64,000 bases of DNA, taken from positions 33,034,912 to 33,098,911 of the forward strand of contig OY294067.1 of NCBI GenBank assembly GCA_958510875.1, read 5' to 3'. Of the stretch, positions 1-11,767 are shown in pieces; the stretch's first letter is position 1, and each line of letters opens with the position of its first letter. The notes under the pieces are model-generated. The model was not told the origin of the DNA. It saw only the letters and a program-made list of their open reading frames with translations, and made no database searches. The stretch is from Endomychus coccineus (lineage: Eukaryota; Arthropoda; Insecta; Coleoptera; Endomychidae). Made by a program: the position numbers and the translations under genes.

Positions 1-1135
1 ATTGGAACTGAAAATTCGAATTCTAAAGTAATAATGTGAAGTTTTATAGATGCTTTGTTGGCTATCAAAGAACTTCTCTGATGGAAAAGTTCTGCCATCA
101 GAATAGTAATGGCAGCCTGACACAATAATATAACGAAGATTCAGAAATTCCAATTAGATTGCTCCTGTCGAACGAATTATTGAGATCTACCAATAGGTGA
201 AGAGTATTTCTTGCCCCTCGGGATATCTGTGGATTCCAAGAGAAATATATTCCAATCACAAAATAAGTTCATGAAATTTTTAGTTCAGTCAAAATTGTGG
301 AAAACAGTTTATAGAGCGCACGAAAATGTAAAATAGTTTATGCATAATGTTCAGGATGGCTTACATGTCGTTAGTCAGAAAGAAAAGGGGGGCTCGTGAC
401 TATTTCTATTAAGAAACAATGAAAACCATTTTCAATTTACAAATAGAACGTCTTTTATAGCAAATGGAATACCTCGGGCGCTTTTAATCCAAAGTTTCTG
501 AAATTTGGTATCAAGGATTTTTTTGGTCCGCTGAACCGAATCTGGAATCGGAAAATGGAAAATCCTGCCCGGAAAATTGTATCAAATCTTAGCGACAAAC
601 ACAATTTTTTTTGAAAAATTGGTGAAAACCGCATTCTTTTTCCTTCATATTCCCATCTCGGTCCTCGTCCAAAGTGTCTAATTATATGTTTTCGTAGTCG
701 CTGTGTATTATTTTATGATCATAAATCAAAACCGACGACAGTCTTCCGGAAAATGAAAATTTATCTCTTCTACACGATAAACTTCAATTATTTTCTTTGC
801 CAAAAAATTTTAGTCGATGTTATTGGAATAATAAAGTACCGTGAGATTATTCTTGGTACAAATTTCACTAAGAGAAGGAAAATGTTGTAAAATTGGATGG
901 AAAATTGCGTGGTTTCCCTTCATATTCCGTTCAGGATGTCAAATTATAGGTTTTGAGGTCGCTGAGTATTATTTTATGGTTATAAAATCAAAACCAACTA
1001 TAGTTTTATGGAAAACTTCGAAAAATTGAAATTTGACGCATTTACCGACAATCATTGATTGTTGTTTTGATTTTCGAAAAATTTTAGACAATTATCATGA
1101 TAAAAAATTTCAAGTATCTTTTATTATGATACGTA

Positions 1136-3511
1136 CAGGTGTCCCATTTTGGGTACTTTTGCGGGGTATCTCCTTTATTTTTAAAGATAGAGAGTTGCGG
1201 TTTTCGCGACACTGTGCTACTTTTTCGTAAAACTCAAGATGCCGTCAACAGAATTCTCATAGCCCTTTTAGTTTTTAAGATACAGGGCATTTCTGAAAAT
1301 GTTGCATTTTGTGACCCCCCTCATATCTCCATTATCCTTCAACTTATCGAAAAGGTAAAATAACATTCTAATAGTTTTTTTTCCGTAGAATGCAGTGGTG
1401 TAGATAACTTTTGTTACATATTTACTGTTTTTGAGTTATATAGCAAACTTATGTTTTTTTAAATGGAACACCCTGTATATTTATAGACTATAAAATTTGT
1501 CTTTTTTTTACCTTTTCAAAAATATATGATAGTATAAACTTTTTTTCAGAAACACGCAAATAATTGACAATTTTTAGAAATTAAATACATATTTTAATTG
1601 TAGGCCATTGATATTGATTATGACAAGAAACAGAAATAAACATCAAATCTCTATCGCATTTAAGCTGTTTATTTTCGTTCTTTTGGTATCATTATTCGAT
1701 AGATATTTATCAATTTTTTCGAATAATGGCAGTTTACGAAAATTATGAGAAATATGATATGATGGTATGTTTTATACAGAGTAATGAAAATTCTGAAGAA
1801 GCTTCGGAATTATATTTCCAAAGGTGAGTAAGCTATTATGGCTATGAAAATCTCTATTATCATTTTAATTTTTGCTTGTTAGATATCCAGAAGGAAGGCA
1901 ACCGTTTTTTGGGATATTTGCCCGTTTAAAAGCAAATTTAGTTGAGCACGGATCATTTGTTCACCCGCGCCCTAAAACATACAACAAAGAGAACAGGGAA
2001 AGAAAAGAGTTAGATACTTTAGGATATATAGAAGCAACATCTTCGTCCTCATGTAGAAAAATTTAGAAGGAAATTGGTGTGCCAAAAACTAACGCTCAGA
2101 GGATCTTGAAGAAATATAAGTATCATCCATACAAATTTAATATACTACAACATTTGCATCCTGGCGATGCCGAGCGCCGGGCACTGTTTTGCCAGTGGTA
2201 TTTGCAACAAATCGATGCTAACGATTTATTTGGCAGACTTGTTTTTTGGTCAGACGAATGCTTTATTTCAAGTGCTGGCATTTTCAATCGTCACAATACC
2301 AGGAACTGGCGTAGTGAAAATCTGCATTTAATGTTTGAAAGGGCACAACAAGGACGCTTTGGAGTTGAGGTTTCATGTTTTATTTTGGGTAGACATATAG
2401 TCTATAGGATTTTTGAAGGAGGTCTTACAGCACGTAGATACCTAGAAATTCTTGAGGAAGTTATTCCAGAACTGCTCGAAAACATTCCATTAGCCCAGTA
2501 TAATGCTGTTTACCTACAGCAAGATGGTGCCCCAAGTCATAACTCTAGGCTCTTAAGGGCCTTTCTAAATAATAACTTTCCTCAAAGATGGATAGGTACC
2601 AACGGACCTGTTAGATGGCCTCCACGATCACCAGATCTCTCAATTTTAGATTTTTTTTTATGGGGTTATATACAAAATGAAGTATATAAAACCCGATATG
2701 ACGGCATTGCAAAACTTCGAGAGGCAATTCATTTACCTTTTCGAAATCTGCGAATGAGAACAATGGTTCTTTTGAACGCTATTCAAAGAATCTCAAAGAT
2801 GTGCCAATTTTGCATTAGAGAAAATGGTGGTCAATTTGAACATCACATTTAATTTTTTTTAATAATGTTATTTTTTTGTGTTTTTGTTATATTGTCACTT
2901 TACGCCACAAAACTGTTGTTACAAACTTACTGTTAGAAAAAGATCTATGGGAATTTTTTTTAATAGATACCTATATACAAGGTATCCAATTATTTGTTAG
3001 TAATATGTAAGTTGCACTTGTTTATTATTGTTATCCATAGCCTACTATTAAAATATGTATTTAATTTTCTGAAAATTGTCAATTATTTGCGTATTTCTGA
3101 AAAAAAGTTCATACTATCATATATTTTTGAAAAGGTAAAAAAAAGACAAATTTTATAGTCTATAAATATACAGGGTGTTCCATTTAAAAAAACATAAGTT
3201 TACTTTATAACTCAAAAACAGTAAATATGTAACAAAAGTTATCTACACCACTGCATTCTACGGAAAAAAATCTATTAGAATGTTATTTTACCCTTTCGAT
3301 AAGTTGAAGGATAACGGAGATACGAGGGGGGTCACAAAATGCAACATTTTCAGAAATGCCCTGTATCTTAAAAACTAAAAGGGCTATGAAAATTCTGTTG
3401 ACGGCGTCTTGAGTTTTATGAAAAAGTAGCACAGTGTCGCGAAAACCGCAACTCTCTATCTTTAAAAATAAAGGAGATACCCCGCAAAAGTACCCAAAAT
3501 GGGACACCCTG
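1136..3511 (+). mobile_element. Tc1/mariner-superfamily transposon with ~475-bp TIRs
   Basis: Termini read CAGGTGTCCC at 1136 and its near complement GGGACACCCTG ending at 3511, each flanked by TA (1134-1135 and 3512-3513), the target duplication expected for this superfamily. The inverted repeats are long: 1136 to about 1612 pairs with about 3032 to 3511 with only scattered mismatches. The interior carries one two-exon transposase gene on the plus strand. It lies in the central part of the foldback repeat and probably inserted there. TIRs this long are much longer than classical mariner TIRs (about 30 bp). Confidence 0.88.
1726..2852 (+). pseudogene. DD41D transposase (two exons, one premature stop)
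   Basis: Exon 1 is 1726-1823, starting at ATG 1726; the 59-bp intron 1824-1882 begins GTGAGT and ends TTGTTAG; exon 2 runs 1883-2852. Exon 1 plus the start of exon 2 resemble the N-terminal DUF4817-type DNA-binding region common in insect transposases. The catalytic part has WSDE (Asp 59 counted from 2079), QQDGAPSH (Asp 149) and SPDLSILDFF (Asp 191). There are 41 residues between the second and third acidic residue, so DD41D. Total length is about 355 codons, normal for such transposases. The single visible lesion is an in-frame TAG at 2064-2066 in the HTH region, where relatives have Gln. The frame continues unchanged beyond it, so the copy looks young but is probably inactive unless the stop is read through. 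Confidence 0.85.
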
Positions 3512-3588
3512 TACAGTACCTCTTTCAAAGCAGGTGAAAAAAGAGCAGATATTTTTGAAGCATCAATGACGATGCGGCGTACGTGTAC

Positions 3589-3618
3589 CATAGAGATCCT
3601 ATACACAAGATCTCTATG
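3589..3618. mobile_element. 30-bp residue of the CATAGAGATC MITE
   Basis: CATAGAGATC (3589-3598) and its exact reverse complement GATCTCTATG (3609-3618) are separated by only 10 bp. The flanks are ACGTGTAC (3581-3588) and ACGTGGAC (3619-3626), an 8-bp direct repeat with one mismatch. The tips are the same as those of the longer MITEs at 6758-7000 and 15724-15964. I read it as an internal-deletion derivative. Confidence 0.6.
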
Positions 3619-4545
3619 ACGTGGACACGTTAACGCGTACGGAGAACACACGGCTATCTTTGAGTGTGGAGGGAAAGGAACTGGCATGTTGGCAATAGTA
3701 TCTGAGATGCGGCTGTAAGATCACGTAATTTTTTCTATTTTAATTCATAAAACACGACTCTATGAAATATCGATTTGTATTGAAACTAACCGAACTAAAA
3801 TTATGTAATTAAATTGACGTATAAGTGCATACGAAAAAAAATTCAGCTGAGTAACTTGAAAATCTTATTCACAACAAAACAAACAGCTCGAGGGTTTGTG
3901 GTAAATTTAAGATTTAAGATTTTTTTCTCGAAGAAAGTTTCATAATATGAAAGAAGATACTATTTTCTCTGAAAAAAAAATTAATATCAAACCCTCATTT
4001 CCCGGAGTTTTCCGAAGAACTGTAGTTGATTTTGAATTTATAATCATAAAATAATACACAGCGACCACACAAACTATAATTTGACACGTTCGACGAGGAC
4101 CAAGACAAGAATATGAAGGAAAACGGAACAATATTCTACCAATGTTCCAGAATTTCCCTATTTTCAGTAAAAATTGTACCAGATACATCACGACATCTCA
4201 TTATTTCAATACCACAGACCGAGAAACAATTTTGTTCGTTGCAAAGATTTGCAAAAATTTCCAGCAAACTGGACGGATTTTTCATTTTCCGACTTCAGAT
4301 TCGAGTTCAGCGGACCAAAAAACCCCCGATACCAAATATCATAAGCTTTAAGACCTTAAACATTAAAAGAGCCCGAAATATTTCATTTGTTATAAAAGAC
4401 ATTCCATTTGTTAATTGAAAATGGTTTTTCATTGTTTATTAATAGTAATAATCACGAGCCCCTTTTTTTTCTGACTAACGATGTGTAAGTCATCCTAAAC
4501 ACGATGCAGAAGAAATTTTGCATTTTCTAGCGGTCTATAAAATTT

Positions 4546-6749
4546 TAGTAGGTAGGTTGATAATTATATTCGTGTTTCTTAATTTTCCCCTATAACACCT
4601 AGTGTTAGATCCATAAAATCTCTCAGGGGGGAGGAATTACTTTTTTATAATGATGGTATCTGTTAGATTGAATAAACAAATATATTATGATATAGTGATT
4701 GAATGAATATCATATTAAACTATTTAAGGGTAGTTTGTTATCTCAGTTTGAATAGGTGAGTTCGCTTTTTGTAAATAACTCTTTCATTACAAGAAAGTTT
4801 ATATCCTCGTGCTATGTAAGTCAATTAATTAACAATCTATAATCAAAGAAAATGTGTGTATGTAATTTATAGCTTTCCAGCAAAAGGTATGGAAAAAAGT
4901 TTCAACAACAGTTGAAGAAGTGATAACCGGTGCAAATTTTTTCCCTATTAATCGCAGTTCACACGCCAGAGGTCACCAAATGCGCGCATTTGTAACGTGT
5001 AAATTCCACTTAACGGCTTAGAAATAGCCGCTGTAGTACAATCGGTTAACTCCTGGGACGTCAGCTATGCTAGACCGTATATTCTAAGGGCCATGGTTGT
5101 TCGGTGTCAGATCCGTAGTTACCGCTTCTTTTTCGAGGATGTTCTGTGAGACAACGAGACGCCGGAAAGGGAGAGAAAATGGCGTTACTTCTGGTCAATC
5201 GTTCAAGCGGGAAGTGCGTTGCTAGGTTATTTCAACAGGGAGGTGATACCAAGCTTGTGTTTGGGACCAAATTCTGGGAATATTCTTCCGTTGCAAGTAA
5301 AGGCATCAATCACCAATTTGGATTGGAATAATTGGAATTATTTGAGTCATTAATGCACCTTAGGGGATTAAAACTTAGTTTCAACGTGACTGGTTGTGGA
5401 CAGAAGTAAAGTTTTGTCTTATTGGAAGGAAAACTCTATCGTGATAGAGGTGAATAATCTTTGTAATTCCATTCGATTTATTCACTGACTTCAGGAATTA
5501 ATTTGCCTTCATAGGTGGTATCTGACAGGACATAGGCTAGTCCTAATTTGTTCAACAATTGTTACGTAGTTTGTTCATGTCTGTCTTCTGAGGACAATAG
5601 AACAATAGAGGTTTGAACATTTCGTGATAGAGGGTTCCTTTATGTTGTGGAAAATTCAACAAGTGTATTGAGGCTGGCTTGAGTCTGCTGTGGAAAAGAT
5701 TACTTAGTAGTCGCTGATTTACTTGTGGTGTACAATCGTGGAAACGGTATTACAACTGTGGCAGGAGTCCCTACATCAAGTAGAAGTATTAACCTATAAC
5801 CAAGCAAGTACAACATCCAGCACTCACCAGGTCAGGCTACCGATTTTGGTTTTATGTAACAATTGAAATAATCATTGAGTATTTGTATATTGAGTAAATT
5901 CAACTGTTTTCTTGATTTAATGTTTAAACAATTACTTTCATCCATATTTTCAATTCATTCGCTTCATATCTCATTAATATAAGTTCTGTCATAAACTGTA
6001 TCAATATTAGTTTCTCAGTTACTAGTAAATTTCAATCATTCTGGGTACAGGTCTTTTATTTCTTTCTTTCAGGGTAATTTAACCTGGGGACTTGAGTATT
6101 TGTATCCCCTAGTTATATACGTAATTCATTGGTTGGTTGAAATACTCTGGCGCCCGAATTCTTAACATCTAAAATTATAATTCACGACCGTCTTCACTGT
6201 AGCTGTCGACAACCAAGTGATAAAATAGAGGTTTAGTGAAGTGACGAACTCTTCCTTCTAATTTCGATAATTTCATTATAAATGTTTGATGCACTTTCAA
6301 ATATTCTTCACTATGATTTGATTTGATGAATGAGGTTTGTGAGAAAATTGTGATTTTTTGTTGTATTACTCTACTTATATTTATACCTCGAAATTGTAAG
6401 ATACTTACTTCTTGTTAGGGTATGTTTTAGCACTTTAGGTTTTTTTTCGTTTGAAAAGCCTGACGTAGGCCTTGCGAGTGATGACAGTTATGCTGTCTAA
6501 AGCTCTAATACAACCTTTTTTCCATACCTTGGGGGCAAACGTATACATTGCAAACAAATCCATAGCTAAACATTTTCGGGGCCTCTGTTTATGATTATTT
6601 GATAATTAATGAGGGGCATATGAATATTTTGTAGACTATTTCACTCACTTGCGAAATGAACCAATCAGAAGCTCTAGTCAAGTTCGGGTTACCGATATAC
6701 CAAACTTGACTCTTGACTCTGATTGGCCTATCAAGTTCGGTGTTTTCAG
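4546..6749. other. No gene recognised
   Basis: Mostly AT-rich sequence. A more GC-balanced part lies at 4900-5830, but no frame shows homology that I recognise. An 11-base match to a lysine-tRNA type primer-binding site (TGGCGCCCGAA) lies at 6148-6158; no paired LTRs or gag/pol frames accompany it. Confidence 0.4.
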
Positions 6750-6757
6750 ATTTGTTT

Positions 6758-7000
6758 CATAGAGATCATATATTAGATAGAGGAGTAAAGCCTGTGTTTA
6801 AGGTAATAAGCGGTGCGTGACATGTTCAAATTTCTTAGCGGTACCTCCCCTCACACTCTCCTCCAACCGCTTACATTGATGACGGTGTGCTCTTATATGA
6901 AAGCGAGAAGAGTGGGGACCGCTAATAGAGAAAATTTCAATCGAACCCTGCGTGGCATTACGGCCCGCGTTACTCCTCTATTTAATACATGATCTCTATG
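6758..7000. mobile_element. MITE with 8-bp target duplication (copy 1)
   Basis: Tips CATAGAGATCAT (6758) and ATGATCTCTATG (ends 7000) are reverse complements. They continue inward as an imperfect TIR (gaggagta against tactcctc). The flanks are an exact 8-bp duplication, ATTTGTTT at 6750-6757 and 7001-7008. Length is 243 bp with no coding capacity. An 8-bp duplication fits the hAT or P superfamilies. The CAT start recalls P elements, but that assignment is inference. Confidence 0.85.
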
Positions 7001-7068
7001 ATTTGTTTACAGTGCATGTGACAGTTAAACGTCAAATATAAGTGATTACGTTGTGCACGCATTCAAAA

Positions 7069-8222
7069 ATGAGTAGATTTGGGATGAATTCTATCGAATC
7101 AATCAACGAAAAAATCGATGAAAATGTACCAAAAAATACGAGGAAATCGAAGGAGTACACTTGGAAGCAATTTACTAGATTTTGCGATGAACGAAAATAC
7201 CTATTAGATGAAGCAACGCCTGACGAGAGACTAGCTATTATTTTGAAGGACTGGGGCTTCAACATGAGAAATATCGATGGTTCTGATTACAAGGAATGTG
7301 TTGTGAAGACGATCTGGAATACGAGTGCTAGATCATTGCAAGAAAAATTCTATAACGAATATGAAGGAAGTTTCGACCCATTCAATCGGCCCGAAATGCG
7401 CGAGATGCAAAACGCAAGTTGCTTCAAGGTAACGTACAGAAACGAAAGATCAGTTCGGCACCGTTGACCCATGAAGAACATCAAGCAATATGTACACAAT
7501 GGGATGAAGATACACCCACAGGACTCCAAAAGAAATTTTTCCATATCGCAGCGGTAGAACTTGCTTGGAGAGGAGGTGAAGCTGCATATTGTTTGTTATA
7601 TTATTTTAGAGAAGAATTAGATAATAAGGGGGCGCCTACCGGCAGAATCGAATATAACACAGTTTTTTCAAAAACTTGCCAAGGAGGTAGTCAGCGATGT
7701 GCGAACAGCAAATGGTTGATTGAAAATGTGCAAAATGCAACAATGTGCCCCGTGAGACTTTATAAAAAGATGATTTCAAAACTAAGTAATAATGTAAAAT
7801 CTGATAGGTTGTTTCTTACTGTGAATGGACATTGGAAGCCTGGTGATCATTGTACTCCTTGGTACAAAAATATGCCTCTAGGGATCAATACGATCAGTAA
7901 ATGGACCCAAACATCAGCTCAGAATATAGGGCTTGATGTGAAAAAGCAAAATATTACCAACCATTCGAATCGAGCAACTGCAGTCAGTGAACTTTTATGT
8001 AGAGGAGTAGAACAGGAAACCATAAAAATTACTGGACATTCGAGCTCTAATTCGCTGAAACCCTACATCCAACTTAGTAAACAACATCACGAAAAACTTA
8101 TTGCAAATGTCAGAAATAATAGCAATCAAGATGTAACAACTATTGCAAGTACAAGCGGGTGTTCAAATAATCAAGCTCAAAACATTGTATATAATAACTG
8201 TACCATTTATAATTATAATTAA
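7069..8222 (+). pseudogene. Crypton-like tyrosine recombinase, one frameshift
   Basis: The first frame starts at ATG 7069 and gives an N-terminal helical region (SAM-like core-binding type) up to about 7390. The second frame, open through 7419-8222, gives the catalytic domain. Counting from 7419, the tyrosine-recombinase residues are present: Arg51 in AWRGGE, His182 and Arg185 in NHSNR, His207 in ITGHSS, and the nucleophile Tyr216 in KPYIQ. This R-H-R-H-Y pattern and the NHSNRATAV...ITGHSS...KPY spacing match Crypton/DUF3504 recombinases of animals. The frames join if one base is missing in the C/G run near 7391-7396, so this is a single-frameshift copy of about 384 codons. Cryptons lack TIRs, and none are seen. 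It starts 61 bp after the adjacent MITE's duplicated target site. A domesticated host gene cannot be excluded but the frameshift argues against it. Confidence 0.8.
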
Positions 8223-8408
8223 AAAATATTTCAGTATGTTATGTTATTGTTGGTTAAATTGAATAAGTATTTCTTTCGATGTCAATGTTTTCTGTTCATT
8301 AAAATTTATTAATTTTTCAGGTCAACTTTTTTGCCAATTTCCTCTAATCCTGCCGAATTTCAGATTTTTTTATCTTTCACTTTGTTTGTGAAATAGTCTA
8401 ATAAAATT

Positions 8409-8540
8409 CCACTCGTGATTGAATTTATCTCATAAGTCTGTCTTTCATTCGTGATCTCAACTGAATTGATTCGAGAAAACAATTCAGTTTCGTTCAGAAA
8501 TGAATCGACAGACTTATCGCGAAAATTCAATCACTTGTGG
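8409..8540. repeat. 132-bp hairpin, MITE-like
   Basis: The left end (actcgtgattgaattt then cataagtctgtc) pairs with the right end (gacagacttatcg then aattcaatcacttgtgg) around a short centre with a further inverted motif. No clear target duplication was found. It is probably a small non-autonomous element. Confidence 0.5.
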
Positions 8541-10236
8541 TATTACTACTGATAATTTTATTCCCTACGGAAATTCTATTGACCGTTTTTTTTAGAATGA
8601 ATAATGAATGAGGTATTTAGAACTTCTTAAAACAAAGACCTTTGTCCCAATGGTTAACAACCCACCTTTTCAGGTTTAAACTTGTCTTCAAACTCCCTAA
8701 ACGTACCTACTCAAGAAATCGTGGCGTGATATGTATATGCTATCCAAAATCTACAATTACTAGACTAATTAGTTTCTTGACTCTTATTCTCGAAACATTT
8801 TGTTTGCCACAGCATAGGCCGTCAATGCTGCAAAGCTTAATTTATTTTTATTAATATTTACTTAAATATCTTTAAAATTACATTCTTCGTACTATACGAT
8901 AAAAAGAAATTCCTTGTCTCTATTTATTTATCTGTAATTTGACAAGGAATGATATCTTGAAATTTCAAACGGAAAGGTATCTCATGGAGGGGAGGGGTGT
9001 GAGTTTGCCCCGTTGCTCCTCTCTCGTGGATCTGCCGTTGGTTCGTTCAAAGTTATGTTCGTTCTGAAATATGAAGGGAATATACGGAATTCATTATGTG
9101 AAAGTTATTTGTTCGCTGGTGATAAAGTACAATTAGAGTAACTTCTCCTTAGAGTAAGACTAATATTAAAAATGTCGTAATCTACGAATTTCTCCCTAGA
9201 AATATTTAATTTGGAAAAATTGTCCTATTTAATGAAGTTGCCTTCCATATTTATATTTGTCCGTCATATACAGACTTTAATTAAACAAAGCGGCATTATG
9301 AAGAAAGGCAAAATGCGACCCCTTATTCGTATTTCAAGTATGCTAGATATAAAAAGAAGCATATTTGAGATTCCGGAAATGAATGAATTTCTGCGAGTCT
9401 ATATATCATATCAGTACGTCTTTTACAAAATATGCATTATACAGTTTATTATTTTTTACAGGATCTTCCATTTTAAAAATCAACTACAACCCTAACACAT
9501 CAATCCAATCTTTGCGTCACACTCATTGAGCATGTAGTCCTTAGACATAACCCCATCAAAGGTAGTATCGTTGAATTCCTATTTATAACTTCTAGTCGAT
9601 TGTGGAATGAAATACAGAATATTTCCATTTAAGAAAATCAACTACTACCGATAGTACATTGATTTTGGACTCTGTCCAAACCTCTAACCGATTGTGAACT
9701 GAAATACAGGACGTTTCCATTAAAAAAAAAACCAACTACTACCGAAAGTAGTAGAAAGATTTAGTTTGGACACTGTATATTTTGATACAGTGTATACAAT
9801 TTAGTTTTCAAACGTTTCTTTGAAGTCTCAAATCAGTTCAAAAATTAGTTATAGAAGATAGAAGATTTATGATGAATCAACCGGAACAACATCAACTGAT
9901 AAAATTCTTGAACATACAAAAGTTCGAGTGAGTAAAATAGCTACCAGGATCTAGACTGGACAAACCTTACCGTTGTTACCATCGTGCAAAAATCAACAAG
10001 AAATTAATGAATCTTAATTGCTACAGTTTATTTCTAACTGGCTTATCACCTATAATATGTAAATTACATGTAAATTCCCTAAATAAAACTTAACATCTGA
10101 TAATGTCGATAAGTTATAATTTTTTACAATTGGATGGTTGTGAAACGTGGAATAAGTTTATTTTGTGAATCATAGAATCTATAATGTTCTTTTAAATCCT
10201 GAATTCCCAAAATTTTCTGTCTTATGTTTTCCGTTG
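8541..10236. other. No gene recognised
   Basis: AT-rich. Two similar short segments at about 9610-9655 and 9695-9740 (tgtggaatgaaatacagaatatttcc type, followed by caactactacc) form a local direct repeat. The open frame at 9211-9495 has no features that I recognise. Confidence 0.4.
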
Positions 10237-10653
10237 CCTTTGTTTTTATAACCATAACATAATACTCAGCGACTACAAAAACCTATAATTTGAGAAGTTG
10301 GACAAGGACCGAGACATGAATATGAAGGAAAACGACGCAATTTTCCTTTTTTTAGTTAAATTCGTACGGAGAACCATCACGATACCTTATTTTTCCAATA
10401 ACACTGACTAAAAACGCTTCGAAAAAGTAAATAATTAAAGTTTGTCGTGTAGAAATGGTAAATTTTCATTTTCCGGAGTTTTCCGGAAATCTATCGTCAG
10501 ATTTGATTTTATGATCATGAAATATTACTCAGCGACCACGAAAACATATAATTAGACACCGAGATAGGAATATGAAAGAAAAACGACAAAATTTACCACC
10601 AATTTTTCTTCTTTTAGTGGAAATTGTACCCAGACATATCACGGCATCTTATT
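10237..10653. repeat. Foldback-family units, two in tandem
   Basis: Two tandem degenerate copies of the unit seen in the 0.3-4.5 kb foldback arms, in the orientation of its right arm. Each holds a complement of the GTCGCTGA keyword (CAGCGAC at about 10268 and 10524) followed by a tataatt(t/a)ga motif and a gaatatgaa(g/a)gaaaa motif. The second unit runs into the target site of the Penelope-like element. Confidence 0.6.
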
Positions 10654-10823
10654 ATATCAATACATATAAAGATTCTTGACCCAGTATGAATTATATATAA
10701 AAATTCTCGGGAAATAGGTCACATTAACACTCTGTTTTAAGTATGAATTATATATAAAAATATATATATATATAAAAATTCTCGGGAAATAGGTCACATT
10801 AACACTCTGTTTTAAAATTTTTT

Positions 10824-10865
10824 GTCTTTACGTACGTTTCGGTCTCACGACCATCATCAGAAGAC
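10824..10865 (-). ncRNA. Hammerhead ribozyme (type I, minimal), left PLE end
   Basis: Read on the minus strand: stem I GUCUU/AAGAC (5 bp), core CUGAUGA, one extra U, stem II GGUC/GACC with a GUGA loop, then GAAAC, a minimal stem III AC/GU closing a GUAC loop, and GUA as the NUH cleavage triplet. All core nucleotides expected of a hammerhead are present. The single unpaired U before stem II is the one departure and recurs in other copies in the window. The sequence is identical to the copy at 11371-11412. Confidence 0.75.
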
Positions 10866-11370
10866 TTATTATGTCTAAAAATTTTTGATTACTTAAAACT
10901 AATTGTATTACACAAAGCGTCCAAACCGCACCAATTTCAATTAAAATCTAAGTCATATCTATACAAATTTGATCAAATAATTTCAATTTCTCTTGCAAAT
11001 TCCTACATGCCTCGTTATAATGTAATAGTATATATTAGGTAAAATGTCTAGTATACCTCATGTCACGAAAGAACCTTCTTGTTTAGATCATAAATTTAAC
11101 ATGTGGTTTAAAAGTTGTATACTAAAACATAATTATATTTGCCCCGTCTCAGTCGATCACTTACTGTGTTGACATGTGTACGCTTTTGTTAAGGATTCTT
11201 CTCTGCAGTGGATTCTTGATAATTTTACTATAGCATTGAGGATTACAATTTCGTTTAATCGTGTTCCTTTCGTTTCGGCGACGTGGGCATTTTAATTGAA
11301 ATTGGTGCGATTTGGACGCTTTGTGTAATACAATTAGTTTTAAGTAATCAAAAATTTGTAGACATAATAA

Positions 11371-11412
11371 GTCTTCTGATGATGGTCGTGAGACCGAAAC
11401 GTACGTAAAGAC
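11371..11412 (+). ncRNA. Hammerhead ribozyme (type I, minimal), right PLE end
   Basis: Same sequence as 10824-10865 but on the plus strand. Stem I is 11371-11375 with 11408-11412, the core CUGAUGA is 11376-11382, stem II flanks a GUGA loop, GAAAC ends at 11400, and the cleavage triplet GUA ends at 11407. Self-cleavage would separate element RNA at a fixed point, as proposed for Penelope-like retroelements. Confidence 0.75.
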
Positions 11413-11767
11413 AAAAAATTTAAAAACAGAGTGTTAATGTGACCTATTTCCCGAGAATTTTTATATATATATCAATACATCAAGATAGACGAACGACACC
11501 ACGTTTGAAGTTTGGTACACCATTAAACAGCGCATGGTCTCTTGCCTCTAGAAGCAATACAAAATCACGCTTGCAGCGTGTCAGACCTTAGCTAATACAG
11601 AAATGTTCAGAATCAATTATATTTTTCTGAAACCTGTCCTTCCGAAGTTACGCAATTCTGTAAAGAAAAGAAAATGTAAATTTACAACTGTCAAGTTCAG
11701 GTCACTCTGACGTCACCCCAGGAATATTACTTTAACAAATATTTCCCATTTCTAGAAAGCGCGCAGA

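Larger units (their letters stand above)
335..4530. repeat. Large foldback repeat, interrupted by a Tc1-like element
   Basis: Bases about 335-765 reappear in reverse complement at about 3985-4530: the stretch after 355 (a cttacatgtcgttagtcag run) matches the stretch before 4495, and the segment with GTCGCTG near 698 matches the one near 4058. The left arm has a second degenerate copy of the inner unit at 919-1020, which the right arm lacks. No coding sequence is visible in the arms. The same units occur at 10237-10650. The repeat is probably a foldback-type or non-autonomous DNA element; family and exact tips are not determined. Confidence 0.7.
10666..11468 (+). mobile_element. Penelope-like element remnant with inverted ribozyme-bearing ends
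   Basis: Flanked by a 12-bp direct repeat ATATCAATACAT (10654-10665 and 11469-11480), a plausible target duplication. The ends are inverted repeats of about 190 bp: 10775-10960 pairs with 11290-11465. Each contains one hammerhead motif (10824-10865 minus, 11371-11412 plus). The left tip is itself duplicated (about 10683-10742 and 10743-10816). The interior is non-coding but matches the 3' untranslated part of the degraded Penelope-like element at 39.8-40.2 kb, for example cttgcaaattcctacatg and gcagtggattcttg. Inverted terminal arrangements are known for Penelope-like elements. Confidence 0.72.

Noticed and set aside
3283..3687. 134-codon minus-strand open frame
   Set aside because: It lies in the right TIR of the Tc1-like element and shares its residues with the frame in the left TIR (1139-1363); it reflects the inverted repeat, not a gene.
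5010..5085. tRNA-like string (gtagtacaatcggttaactc)
   Set aside because: It resembles a D-arm, but there is no B-box or pairable acceptor stem downstream.
6148..6158. TGGCGCCCGAA resembling a lysine-tRNA primer-binding site of an LTR retrotransposon
   Set aside because: Only 11 bases match, the upstream sequence does not end in a typical LTR CA, no paired LTR was found, and no gag/pol frame follows.
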